Source: Actinospica sp035552695
Lineage (GTDB): Bacteria > Actinomycetota > Actinomycetes > Streptomycetales > Catenulisporaceae
Assembly: GCF_035552695.1 (NCBI RefSeq)
Contig: NZ_DASZKT010000131.1
Coordinates: 1 to 64,000, forward strand
Direction of reading: 5' to 3'
DNA: 64,000 bases
Position numbers and translations under genes: made by a program. The notes under the pieces were generated by a model that searched no databases, was not told the origin of the DNA, and saw only the letters and a list, made by a program, of their open reading frames with translations. Shown here piece after piece: positions 1 through 8,296 of the stretch (positions are counted from its first letter, which is position 1; each line of letters begins with the position of its first letter).

Positions 1-603
1 GTCGGCTGCGGCGCGGCGCAGTGCGCGCGCTGGCTGGCCGATCGGGGCGCGCGGGTCGTCGGGTTCGATCTCTCCGGGCGGCAGTTGCGGCACGCGCGGC
101 GGATCGACGAGCAGTCGGGCCGTCCGGCGCTGAACCTCGTCCAGGCGGAGGCGACCGCGCTGCCGTTCGCCGACGCGTCGTTCGACGTCGCGTGCTCGGC
201 CTTCGGCGCGGTGCCGTTCGTGGCGGACTCGGCGCGGCTGATGCGCGAGGTGGCGCGGGTGCTGCGGCCGGGCGGGCGCTGGGTGTTCTCCGTGCCGCAC
301 CCGCTCCGCTGGGCGCTGCCCGACCTCCCCGGCGACGAGGGCCTGGTCGTGCGGCACTCGTACTTCGACCGGCGACCGTACGTGGAGCAGGACGACGACG
401 GTGCGGCGACGTACGTCGAGCATCACCGCACGTTCGGCGACCGCATCAGGGAACTGACGGCGGCCGGGCTGGCCGTGGCGGACCTGGTCGAGCCGGAATA
501 CCCCGAGGATCTCGGCGACCGCTGGGGCGGCGGCTGGTCCGCGCTGCGCGGCCGGCTGGTGCCCGGCACGGCGATCTTCGTGACCCGGAGAGTCGGCGTT
601 TAG
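1..603 (+). CDS. SAM-dependent methyltransferase, 5'-truncated by the window edge
   Basis: The reading frame is open from base 1, so the start lies outside the window; 200 codons remain. The first residues, VGCGAA, look like the end of class I methyltransferase motif I (the glycine-rich SAM loop). They are followed by VVGFDLS, whose Asp would bind the SAM ribose, then a motif II/III-like stretch (LPFADASFDVA) and a post-motif with LRPGGRWVFSVPHP. This order matches the Methyltransf_11 family. The substrate cannot be inferred. The next gene on the same strand starts 94 nt downstream behind its own possible promoter, so co-transcription is uncertain. Confidence 0.85.
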   Translation, partial: VGCGAAQCARWLADRGARVVGFDLSGRQLRHARRIDEQSGRPALNLVQAEATALPFADASFDVACSAFGAVPFVADSARLMREVARVLRPGGRWVFSVPHPLRWALPDLPGDEGLVVRHSYFDRRPYVEQDDDGAATYVEHHRTFGDRIRELTAAGLAVADLVEPEYPEDLGDRWGGGWSALRGRLVPGTAIFVTRRVGV

Positions 604-627
604 TTCACCTGGCGTCCGGTGCGGCGA

Positions 628-657
628 TTGGAGTGCCTCGGCTTCACCCTCTAAAGT
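628..657 (+). promoter_or_regulatory. Possible sigma70-type promoter for the flippase-like gene
   Basis: TTGGAG at 628-633 and TAAAGT at 652-657 are separated by 18 nt and lie about 40 nt before the ATG at 698. This is a plausible but unremarkable match. The rest of the 94-nt gap holds no gene. Confidence 0.35.
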
Positions 658-697
658 CTGCGCCGAAACCGGGGACCCAAGTGAGAGAGGCGGCGCC

Positions 698-1975
698 ATG
701 GCACGCAAGCTACTCGCCGACAGCACGATCCTCGCCGTCGGGATGCTTTCGGGGAACGCCCTTTCCTACGGCTTCAGCTTCGCGCTCTCACACCACCTCG
801 GCGCCGCCGACTACGGCCAGATCGGCACGCTGCTCGCACTCTTTCTCATCGCCTCGATCCCGGCGACGGCCCTGCAGGCGGTGACCGCTCGGCGGATCGC
901 CGCCGCGAAGGCACAGGACGGTGCGACAGCGGGCGAGCGCGTGCACGCGATAGCCGGCCCGCTGCTGCGCTGGTCGGTGCTCGTCGGCGCGGCCGAGGCC
1001 GTGCTGTTCGTGCTGCTCTCCCCGCTTATCTCGGCCGCGCTGCCCGCGATCACGACCGCGCAGGTGGCGTGGACGGCCGTGTCGCTGCTGCCGTTCTCGG
1101 TGATCTCCGGCTACTTCGGCCTGTCCCAGGGCTCGAGCCGCTTCCGGGACTTCACGCTGCTGTTCATGCTCGTCTACGGGATGAAGCTGGTCGCGGGCGT
1201 GGCGGTCGGCATGACGCTCGCGAACCCGACGCTGGTGATGGCGGCCGTGGCCCTGTCCTGGTTCCCGACCTGCGCCGTGTGCCACTACCTGCTGCGCGAC
1301 ATGGTCACCGTGAGAACCTTGATTCGCGGCGACGGCTACCTGCTCGAGTTGCGCAGGGCCTCGTGGGGCATGGGCGTCGCGCTGCTGTTGTCGCTGCTGG
1401 ACGGCCTGCTCTCGGCGCACTACTACCGGGGCCCGACGCTCGGCAGCTATCAGGCGGGGGCGCTGTTCACTCGTGCGGGCTACTTCGGCCCGCAATTCGT
1501 CGGCATCCTCGTCTATCCGCGGCTGGCCGTGCCGGAGACGCGCAAGACCGCGTTGCGCGTGGGCGTTCTCGCATCCGTGGCGATCGGCGCCTTCGTGATC
1601 ATGGTTTCCGCGCTGTCGGCCGGACCGTTGATCGACTTCGCCTTCGGCGAGCACTACACGGTCGGCTCGGACTTCGACCTGAGCAAGGTGGCGTGGATCT
1701 TCGCGTACGCGGGGGCGATGCAGTCGCTGGTGCAGCTCGCGCAGCTCGACGCGGTGGCACGCGGCTCGGCGGCCGTGGGCTGGCTGGTGCTGTGCGGCAC
1801 CGGCGCGGAACTGCTGACGATCATGACCGTGGCGCATCACGATCCGGTGCAGCTGATCAGCGTCGCCGCGATCGTCGCCACGGTGACGGCGGCAGGCGGG
1901 CTGCTTATGGCGGCGCGGTCCAAGCACGAGTCGGGCGTGCGTATGCGGAAGCCCGAGTACGTACCGGCCACATGA
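698..1975 (+). CDS. Polysaccharide flippase-like integral membrane protein
   Basis: The 425-aa protein is almost entirely hydrophobic, with about 10-12 predicted membrane segments spaced along its whole length. That is the size and pattern of the MOP/MATE exporter superfamily (Wzx/RfbX-type, 'lipopolysaccharide biosynthesis' flippases). The start MARKLLADSTILAVGMLSGN puts a first membrane helix right at the N-terminus, as in that family. A ribosome-binding sequence (gagagagg) lies 8-9 nt before the ATG. It would move a lipid-linked glycan or related substrate across the plasma membrane. No glycosyltransferase neighbours support a specific pathway, so the substrate is unknown. Confidence 0.65.
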   Translation: MARKLLADSTILAVGMLSGNALSYGFSFALSHHLGAADYGQIGTLLALFLIASIPATALQAVTARRIAAAKAQDGATAGERVHAIAGPLLRWSVLVGAAEAVLFVLLSPLISAALPAITTAQVAWTAVSLLPFSVISGYFGLSQGSSRFRDFTLLFMLVYGMKLVAGVAVGMTLANPTLVMAAVALSWFPTCAVCHYLLRDMVTVRTLIRGDGYLLELRRASWGMGVALLLSLLDGLLSAHYYRGPTLGSYQAGALFTRAGYFGPQFVGILVYPRLAVPETRKTALRVGVLASVAIGAFVIMVSALSAGPLIDFAFGEHYTVGSDFDLSKVAWIFAYAGAMQSLVQLAQLDAVARGSAAVGWLVLCGTGAELLTIMTVAHHDPVQLISVAAIVATVTAAGGLLMAARSKHESGVRMRKPEYVPAT

Positions 1976-1989
1976 TCTTTCCGAAACCT

Positions 1990-2006
1990 ATGTGGCCGGA
2001 CCACAT
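1990..2006. promoter_or_regulatory. Palindromic operator candidate upstream of hydroxybutyrate dehydrogenase
   Basis: ATGTGGCCGGACCACAT is an inverted repeat with 6-bp arms and a 5-nt centre. A further half-site, CCGGCCACAT (1964-1973), is the exact inverse of 1990-1999 and overlaps the preceding stop codon. A 17-bp site with 13/17 identity stands before the CoA-transferase operon at 9352-9368. The site lies just upstream of where a -35 would be for the hexamer at 2029-2034, which suits an activator. Confidence 0.5.
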
Positions 2007-2028
2007 GCGCCACCCGGCGCCTCGGCCT

Positions 2029-2034
2029 TACGGT
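2029..2034 (+). promoter_or_regulatory. -10 hexamer TACGGT, leaderless start of the dehydrogenase gene
   Basis: TACGGT lies 7 nt before the ATG at 2042, the spacing expected if transcription starts at or next to the start codon. There is no Shine-Dalgarno sequence in between, and no good -35 hexamer 17-18 nt upstream. Confidence 0.45.
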
Positions 2035-2041
2035 CGAGTTC

Positions 2042-2806
2042 ATGGCGAGGAATGTGGATAGCGTCAACCTGCGGGGCCGCACGGCCGTGGTGACGGGGGC
2101 TGCGAGCGGCATCGGCCGAGCGTGCGCGACGGCGCTGGCCGAGGCGGGGGCGAAGGTGCGAGTGCTCGACCTCGACGCGGACCGGGCGCACGAGGTCGCT
2201 GCCGCGATCGGCGGCGAGGCTCACGTCGTGGACCTGTCGGAGCCGCAAAACGTCGTGCACCTGGCCGAGGGCGCGGACGTCCTCGTCAACAACGCGGGAT
2301 TTCAGGTGGTGCGTCCTCTGGAGGAGTTCCCACCGGATCAGTTCCGCCGGATGCTCGCGGTGATGGTCGAGGCACCATTCCAGCTCATCCAAGCCGCGCT
2401 GCCGCACATGTACGCGCAGGGCTGGGGCCGGATCGTGAACGTGTCCTCGGTGCACGGCCTGCGCGCGTCGGCGTACAAGGCGGGTTATGTGACCGCGAAA
2501 CACGCGCTCGAAGGGCTGTCGAAGGTGGCGGCCGTCGAGGGCGGACCGCACGGCGTCACATCGAACTGCGTGAACCCGGGCTATGTGCGTACGCCACTGG
2601 TGGAGAAGCAGATCGCGGATCAGGCGGCGGCGCACGGGATTCCGGAGCAAGAGGTCATCGAACAGGTGCTGCTCGCGCGCTCGGCGATGAAGCAATTGAT
2701 CGAACCCGAGCAGGTGGCTGGTCTGGTGCTGTATCTGTGTTCCCCGGCGGCGGCGTTCATCAACGGTGCCTCGTTGTCGATGGACGGCGCATGGACAGCT
2801 CAGTAG
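2042..2806 (+). CDS. 3-hydroxybutyrate dehydrogenase (short-chain dehydrogenase)
   Basis: A 254-aa classical short-chain dehydrogenase. The NAD-binding TGAASGIG motif is at residues 18-25, NNAG follows strand 4, and the catalytic Ser-Tyr-Lys set is seen in NVSSVHG and YKAGYVTAK. The HGLRASAYKAGY segment, the LAAE-like C-terminal region and the ending SMDGAWTAQ are typical of D-3-hydroxybutyrate dehydrogenases. It would oxidise 3-hydroxybutyrate to acetoacetate with NAD+, in the cytosol. The regulator downstream overlaps its end by 16 nt, so the two are translationally linked. The CoA-transferase at 9457-10855 catalyses the next step and shares an upstream palindrome. Confidence 0.85.
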   Translation: MARNVDSVNLRGRTAVVTGAASGIGRACATALAEAGAKVRVLDLDADRAHEVAAAIGGEAHVVDLSEPQNVVHLAEGADVLVNNAGFQVVRPLEEFPPDQFRRMLAVMVEAPFQLIQAALPHMYAQGWGRIVNVSSVHGLRASAYKAGYVTAKHALEGLSKVAAVEGGPHGVTSNCVNPGYVRTPLVEKQIADQAAAHGIPEQEVIEQVLLARSAMKQLIEPEQVAGLVLYLCSPAAAFINGASLSMDGAWTAQ

Positions 2807-4680
2807 CCGAAGACGACACCATCTTCCTCTCCTTGCTGGCCCGCGACGCGCCGGCCGTCGAGTACGACGAGCCGGTCCGGTTCGCGCGCGAGGCCGGAGC
2901 ATCCCCGGCGCGCATCGCAGCCCTCGAACAGGCGCGGGCCGTGGCACTCCGCGTGCGCGCCACGATCCGGGATCAGCGTCGACGCGAGAACGAACTGGCG
3001 GCGCTGTTCGAGACTGCCGGCGACCTTGCCGGTCTGCGCGACCTGGACGACGTGCTGCGCGCGATCGTCTTGCGGGCGCGCAAGTTGCTGGGGACGGACG
3101 TCGCGTATCTCTCGCTGCACGACGAGAACGCCGGCGACACGTACATGCGCGTCACGGCCGGTTCGGTCTCGGCCGAGTTCCAGCGCGTGCGCCTCGGCAT
3201 GGGCGAGGGTCTCGGCGGGCTCGTGGCGCAGACGGCGTCGCCGTACGCGACGGCGGACTACTTCAACGACGACCGGTTCCGGCACACGCGGCCGATCGAC
3301 AGCGCGGTGCACGACGAAGGCCTGGTCGCGATCCTCGGCGTTCCGTTGCTCGCGGGCGGCGAAGTGATCGGCGTGCTGTTCGCGTCGGACCGCAAGGTCA
3401 GGCCGTTCACGCGGGACGAGGTGGCGCTGCTGAGCTCGCTGGCGACGCACGCGGCGATCGCCATCGAATCGGCGAATCAGCTCGCTGAGACCAAGGCGGC
3501 ACTCGCGGAGCTGGCCGAGGCGAGCCGCGTCATCCGCGAGCACAGCGCGGCGGTCGAGCGCGCCGCCGAGGCGCACGAGGCGTTGACCGGTCTGCTGCTG
3601 CGCGGCGCGGGATTGAGCGAGTTGGCGGAGTCCGTCAGCGAGATCCTCGGCGGAGCGGTCTGCGTCACGGACGCGCACGGCCAGGTGCTGCAGGGCTCGG
3701 CGTCGAACGTGCACGGGCCTGATGTCGAGGCGGCGACCGCGGAATCCGAACGCACCGGCAAGGCGGTCCGCGCCGAGCGCGAGCACCTGTGGATCGCGGC
3801 CGTGCAGGCAGGCGGCGAGCGGCTGGGCACGCTCGCCGTCCGCGCGGACGCGAGCCTGGACCCGGCCGACCAGCGCATCCTCGAACGCGCGGCGATGGTG
3901 ACGGCGCTGCGGCTGCTGACCGAGCGGTCCGTGCGCGAGGCGGAGTACCAGGTGCGCGGCGAGCTGCTGACAGACCTCTTAGATGCGGCCGACCGCCCGG
4001 ATCCGGACGCCGCCGCGTTGCGCGATCGTGCCAGAAGGCTGAACGCTGACCTCGACGCCGCGCACGTGGTCGTCGTCGCGAAGGCCGAGGACGCGGACCG
4101 CAGACGCCTGGCGTCGGCCGCGGCACATCTCGCGGCGACGAAGCACGGTCTGGCCGGCGAGCGGGCGGGGATCACTGTGTTGCTGCTGCCCGGCAACGAC
4201 CCCACGGCCATCGCCCGCGACGTCGTCCACCAACTCCACGCCGCCATCCAGCGCCCCGTCACCGCCGGCGCCGCGGGACCCGGCCACGGCCCGCTCAAGC
4301 CCGCGCAGCTGTACACCGGGGCTGCCCACTGCCTCAACGCCCTGCTCGCCCTCGGCCGCATCGGCGACGCCGCCAGCGCCACCGACCTCGGGTTCGTCGG
4401 TCTACTTCTCGGCGGTGGCCAGGTCCCCGGCTTCGTCGAGCGCATCCTCGGCCCCGTTCTCGACTACGACGCCCGCCGCTCCACCGACCTGCTGCGCACC
4501 CTCGAGGCCTACTTCGCCTGCGGCGGCAACCTGATGCGCGCCAAGGACCGGCTGCACGTCCACGTCAACACAGTGACGCAGCGCCTCGACCGCATCGCCA
4601 AGCTCCTCGGCCCCGACTGGCAGTCCCCCGACCGCGCCCTCGAACTCCAGCTCGCGCTGCGGCTGCACAGCTTGCGATAG
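2791..4680 (+). CDS. GAF-domain transcriptional regulator with PucR/CdaR-type C-terminal HTH
   Basis: The start chosen, ATG at 2791, gives 629 aa and overlaps the dehydrogenase gene by 16 nt; the frame is open much further upstream but there it only shadows that gene. Residues about 85-215 form a GAF domain (DVAYLSLHDENAGDTYMRV through AAIAIES). A helical linker (about 220-270) leads to a second poorly defined sensory region with PucR-like architecture. The C-terminal 60 residues (TLEAYFACGGNLMRAKDRLHVHVNTV and following) are the PucR-type helix-turn-helix (HTH_30). This family activates catabolic genes in response to a small ligand. Its position in the hydroxybutyrate operon makes it the obvious candidate to read the palindromes at 1990-2006 and 9352-9368; this is inference. 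Confidence 0.85.
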   Translation: MDSSVAEDDTIFLSLLARDAPAVEYDEPVRFAREAGASPARIAALEQARAVALRVRATIRDQRRRENELAALFETAGDLAGLRDLDDVLRAIVLRARKLLGTDVAYLSLHDENAGDTYMRVTAGSVSAEFQRVRLGMGEGLGGLVAQTASPYATADYFNDDRFRHTRPIDSAVHDEGLVAILGVPLLAGGEVIGVLFASDRKVRPFTRDEVALLSSLATHAAIAIESANQLAETKAALAELAEASRVIREHSAAVERAAEAHEALTGLLLRGAGLSELAESVSEILGGAVCVTDAHGQVLQGSASNVHGPDVEAATAESERTGKAVRAEREHLWIAAVQAGGERLGTLAVRADASLDPADQRILERAAMVTALRLLTERSVREAEYQVRGELLTDLLDAADRPDPDAAALRDRARRLNADLDAAHVVVVAKAEDADRRRLASAAAHLAATKHGLAGERAGITVLLLPGNDPTAIARDVVHQLHAAIQRPVTAGAAGPGHGPLKPAQLYTGAAHCLNALLALGRIGDAASATDLGFVGLLLGGGQVPGFVERILGPVLDYDARRSTDLLRTLEAYFACGGNLMRAKDRLHVHVNTVTQRLDRIAKLLGPDWQSPDRALELQLALRLHSLR

Positions 4681-4797
4681 CGCGGGCGCCTCGCTGGGTG
4701 GCCCTGCGGCTACCAGCCAAGGCGGGGCCACGACCCACGGGCGCGAGCTGGCTAGCGTCGGGAGGCGGAAGCCGCCCGGCACACCGGAGGAATGACC

Positions 4798-5736
4798 ATG
4801 AGAATTCAAATGCGACGCGCACGTCTCGTCCAGCTGTCTATCGCGGCGGCGGCCGCCGCGGCCGCCTTCGCGCTGCTACCCACCGCGAGCGCTTCCGCGG
4901 CCGGGACCTCGGCGTCGAGAACGGCGTCGAGCACGACGCCCGCCACGCAGAGCGCGAGTGACCGGCAGGCCGAGGCGAACAAGGCTCTGGTGCTCTACGT
5001 CCAGGATCAGCTGTGGAACGACGGCAATTACTCGGTCATCGACAAGTACGTCTCCGCGGACTACCTCCAGCACAACCCGACCGTGGCCAACGGCCCGGAC
5101 GCGCTGCGCAATCTGGTCATCCAGGTCCGGGCGGCGGTTCCGCAGCTGCACATCACGGCGGTGCGCGAGGTGGCCGAGGGCGACCTCGTCTTCCTGCAGA
5201 ACGAGTCCGGGAATCAGGCGAACTTCGACATCTACCGCGTCGAGAACGGCAAGCTCGTCGAGCACTGGGATGTTCTGGAGACCGCGCCGACCACGACGGC
5301 CAACGGCAACGATCCGTTCTCGCAGCTCAGCCAGCCCGCCGGCGACAGCGCTCCGGCCGCGGTGACCGCGCAGGACAAGGGCGTCGTGCTCGACTACGTC
5401 ACGACCCTGATGCAGGATCACGATCTGAGCGCCATCGACCGGTACGTCGCCCCCTCGGTCTACCAGCATGATCCGGCGATCGCCAACGGGTCGGCCGCGC
5501 TGACGGCGTACTACTCCTCGCTGTTCGCGCAGAACCCGTGGTTCGGCGTCCAGATCGCGCAGGTGGTGGCCGAGGGCGACCTGGTCGCCGTGCACGCGCA
5601 CGTCAAGGACGCGCCCTCAAACCTCGGCCAGGCCGCCGTCTACCTCTTCCGCGTCGAGGGCGGCAGGATCGTCGAGCAGTGGGGCTCGGCCGAGAACGTC
5701 CCGGCCACCTCGGCCAACGACAACACGATGTTCTAG
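4798..5736 (+). CDS. Secreted protein with two SnoaL-like domains
   Basis: 312 aa. ATG 4798 is preferred over ATG 4792 because GGAGG (4786-4790) is 7 nt before the former and only 1 nt before the latter. Residues 1 to about 37 are a signal peptide: a basic start, an alanine-rich hydrophobic core, then ASAAG. Two similar repeats follow. Each begins with a helix (KALVLYVQDQLWNDGNYSVIDKY and KGVVLDYVTTLMQDHDLSAIDRY), continues with YLQHNP / YQHDPAIANG, and ends with an EGDLV strand and a [FY]RVE-GxxVE-W strand. That is the SnoaL/NTF2-like fold. Members bind small hydrophobic ligands or act as cyclases; the role here is unknown. The gene ends 4 nt inside the convergent pseudogene. Confidence 0.75.
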   Translation: MRIQMRRARLVQLSIAAAAAAAAFALLPTASASAAGTSASRTASSTTPATQSASDRQAEANKALVLYVQDQLWNDGNYSVIDKYVSADYLQHNPTVANGPDALRNLVIQVRAAVPQLHITAVREVAEGDLVFLQNESGNQANFDIYRVENGKLVEHWDVLETAPTTTANGNDPFSQLSQPAGDSAPAAVTAQDKGVVLDYVTTLMQDHDLSAIDRYVAPSVYQHDPAIANGSAALTAYYSSLFAQNPWFGVQIAQVVAEGDLVAVHAHVKDAPSNLGQAAVYLFRVEGGRIVEQWGSAENVPATSANDNTMF

Positions 5737-6593
5737 ACCCCGTCCCGGCGGCCCGCCATCTCGGCCAGCGCGGCTAGGCGGGCCGCCGAGGCGCTGCCGG
5801 GTTCCGCCTGGAACGCGGCGAGAAACCGGCCGGCCGTTCCCGGCACCGGGCCCGGCTCGTTGAGCGCGGCGAATCTCTCGTACCGCAGTTTCAGCTTCCC
5901 GACCCGCGGATGGTCGAACACGGCGACCCCGCGTGTACGGGCCCTGATGTCGTGTCGGCTCCACAGTTCGCGGAATCGCGCGCTGCCCGCCGACAGTTCC
6001 TCGACCAGCGCGCACCGTCGGATCCTCCTCGCCCAGCGCCCCGACCGTCGCGCGCAGCGCCGCCGCCCGGTCCGCGCTCTCCGCCGCCCAGCCTGGACGC
6101 GCGGCCCAGACCGGGTCCAGGAAGCACACCCGCAGCAGGCTGGTCCCGGGACAGTGCAGCGGGGAGAGCAGCCGCGCGAGCGGGTTGGCGGCGAGGACCG
6201 TGCCCAGACAGCCGGTGACGATCGCCGGCGTCAACGGCCACGCGTCGATCAGCCGGCACAGCGCGGGCGAGGCCGCGGACTCCGCCGCCTTGCGCCGGGC
6301 CGGCACCGGCCGGGCCAGCCGGTACAGGTGGACGGTGGCCTGCTCGTCCAGCCGCAGCGCGCCGACCGGCGCGTCCAGCACCTGCTTCGACGGATTCTGG
6401 TCCCGCCCCTGCTCCAGCCGCACGTAGTTACTCGGTGCTGATCCCGCACAGCGTGGCCAGTTCGTTCCGGCGCAGGCCCGGCACCCGGCACCCGGCGCCG
6501 GCCGCGGTCCGCGAGGCCCACGCTCTGCGGCCGGATCGCGGCGCGCCGGGCACGCAGGAAACGGCCGAGCTCGCTCTCTCCACCGACGCTCAC
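5733..6593 (-). pseudogene. Disrupted XRE-family regulator with MmyB-like ligand domain
   Basis: Reading from GTG 6593, the protein starts like the actinobacterial HTH/MmyB family (ELGRFLRARRAAIRP), but the frame breaks three times. A tandem GTGCCGG duplication near 6480-6495 adds 7 nt within the HTH. One extra A near 6427 turns GAG-TAC-TAC into GAG-TAA. A loss of 2 nt near 6010 breaks the ligand domain. The remaining pieces are recognisable in order: RLEQGRDQNPSKQVLDA (HTH end), the MmyB core (LTPAIVTGCLGTVLAANPLARLL), then FDHPRVGKLKLRYERFAAL and the final AEPGSASAARLA. The net change is +6 nt, so the end returns to the first frame. Such regulators usually control an adjacent dehydrogenase; none lies here. 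Clustered sequencing errors are an alternative. Confidence 0.75.
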
Positions 6594-6611
6594 AGCATCA
6601 GCATAGCCTCG

Positions 6612-6649
6612 TCGTAAAATAAATCCCTTCTCGTAAATTAAATCCCTTC
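6612..6649. repeat. Tandem 19-bp AT-rich direct repeat
   Basis: TCGTAAAATAAATCCCTTC (6612-6630) is followed directly by TCGTAAATTAAATCCCTTC (6631-6649), 18/19 identical. The block is strikingly AT-rich for this genome. It sits in the 145-nt gap between the start of the broken regulator and the secreted beta-helix gene, so it could be an operator or promoter element for either. Confidence 0.7.
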
Positions 6650-6738
6650 GTCTTGACGCCGCACCCCCGAATCGTGAAACTTCCGCATGTCAGAAGTGCG
6701 CGATCCCATGCGCATCTCGCATTCAATGAGGAATGCCC

Positions 6739-8250
6739 ATGCGAATATCCATTCCGGCCGGACTCGCGGCGATCGCGCTCGCGCTCGCCGTGCCGACCGC
6801 CGCGTTCGGCGCCCAACCGAACGCCGCCGCGGCCTCGTGCATCGCCTCGGGCGACGTCGCGGGCATCACCGCCGCGCTGTCCGGGCAGGGCGCGGCGGCC
6901 GTGCTGTGCCCGAGCGCGGTGTTCGACCTGACCAGCCCCGTCGCGTTCACCGCGGCGAACCAGCAGATCTACACCCAGGGTCTGCCGACCGGTTCCACCC
7001 GCGCGAGCCTCGTCGTGACCGGCTCCGGCCAGTCGTCCGCGATCACCGGCGCCAACGAGTCCGGGATCACGATCGAGAACATCCAAGTCAACGGCAATCG
7101 GCCGGCGCTGGGCCGGATCGCGAGCGGCAGCAGCGCGCTCATCGAGATCGGCGGTAACGCCAGCGGCCAGGCCGTGCAGAACGTCTATGCCTACGAGACC
7201 AGAGGCTGGTCGACGATCCACATCACCGAAGGCACGGTGACCAACAGCACGCCGGCGTGCCAGAGTGCGAAGATCCTCAACAACACGTTCGCGGAGGCGG
7301 GCACCGACGCATCCGGCACGTGGGCCGACGGCATCTCGCTCGCGTGCGGCAACAGCGAAGTCGAGAACAATACGGTCAATGACGCCACCGACGGCGGCAT
7401 CGTCGTGTTCGGCGCGCCGGGCTCGACGATCTCCGGCAACACCATCACCTCGCTGACCGAGAACGAACTCGGCGGCATCAACATGGTCGACTATTCGCCG
7501 ATGAACGGCAATTACACCGGCACCGTCGTGAAGAACAACGTCATCGACGGAAAGAGCGCGCTCATCAAGGTCGGTATCGCGATGGGGCCGCAGGTGTGGG
7601 GTTGCGGCACGGGTACCAACTACGGCGGCACGGTGACCGGCAACGTCGTCGAGGGCGAGAACGTGGCCTACGGCTACGCCGTCAACGGCGTGACCAACTG
7701 GACGGTGACGGGCAACAGCGACACCGCGCGGCACGTCGGCGTCACGTCGTCCAGCGGCTGCGGCGGCACTCCCGCGTCGCCCGCGGCGTATCTGGTGGAC
7801 TCGGCGACGTCGAGCACACTGCAGAGCCAGTTCGTGTCCACCACACAGCTTGAGTACCTGCTGGGTGTGAGTGAGCCGTCGATCCTGACGGTTCCTCAGG
7901 CGCCGACGGCTTGCGGCGTCATGACCGCCAACCAGGGTCTCTACCCCGGGCAGTCGTTGGCCTCGTGCGACGGGCGCTTCACGCTCGACATGCAGGGCGA
8001 CGGAAACCTCGTGCTCTACTTCAACGGCGCCGCCCTGTGGGCGTCGAACACCTCCGGGCACTCCGCCGGCGAGGCTCTGATGCAGGGCGACGGAAACTTC
8101 GTGGTCTACGACGCCACCGGGACGCCCGACTGGAGCAGCGGCACGACGAACAACTCCGGCGCCAAGCTCGACCTGCAGAACGACGGCAACCTCGTCGTCT
8201 ACAGCTCGTCCGGCGCGGCGCTCTGGACCAGCAACACCGGAGGCCACTGA
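6739..8250 (+). CDS. Secreted right-handed beta-helix protein with C-terminal bulb-type lectin domain
   Basis: 503 aa. ATG 6739 is chosen over ATG 6733 because GAGGA (6728-6732) is 6 nt before it. Residues 1 to about 32 are a signal peptide (MRISIPAGLAAIALALAVPTAAFGA). Residues about 60-350 carry repeated short strands rich in N, G, I and V (ITIENIQVNGN, KILNNTFAEAG, SEVENNTVNDA, STISGNTITS, GTVVKNNVIDG, GTVTGNVVEG), the pattern of a parallel beta-helix (pectate-lyase-like fold). Residues about 395-503 hold three copies of the mannose-lectin signature QxDxNxVxY (MQGDGNLVLY, MQGDGNFVVY, LQNDGNLVVY). It probably binds and perhaps cleaves extracellular polysaccharide; no catalytic residue set can be assigned. 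Confidence 0.8.
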   Translation: MRISIPAGLAAIALALAVPTAAFGAQPNAAAASCIASGDVAGITAALSGQGAAAVLCPSAVFDLTSPVAFTAANQQIYTQGLPTGSTRASLVVTGSGQSSAITGANESGITIENIQVNGNRPALGRIASGSSALIEIGGNASGQAVQNVYAYETRGWSTIHITEGTVTNSTPACQSAKILNNTFAEAGTDASGTWADGISLACGNSEVENNTVNDATDGGIVVFGAPGSTISGNTITSLTENELGGINMVDYSPMNGNYTGTVVKNNVIDGKSALIKVGIAMGPQVWGCGTGTNYGGTVTGNVVEGENVAYGYAVNGVTNWTVTGNSDTARHVGVTSSSGCGGTPASPAAYLVDSATSSTLQSQFVSTTQLEYLLGVSEPSILTVPQAPTACGVMTANQGLYPGQSLASCDGRFTLDMQGDGNLVLYFNGAALWASNTSGHSAGEALMQGDGNFVVYDATGTPDWSSGTTNNSGAKLDLQNDGNLVVYSSSGAALWTSNTGGH

Positions 8251-8296
8251 ACCCTGCCACTGAACCCGATTGGGATCGCGCGGGCGCCCGCTGCAG

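Noticed and set aside
655..697. Possible c-di-AMP (ydaO) riboswitch before the flippase gene, from CCGGGGACCCA-like sequence
   Set aside because: The other conserved segments of the riboswitch (for example GGGUGAAU) are absent and the gap is too short.
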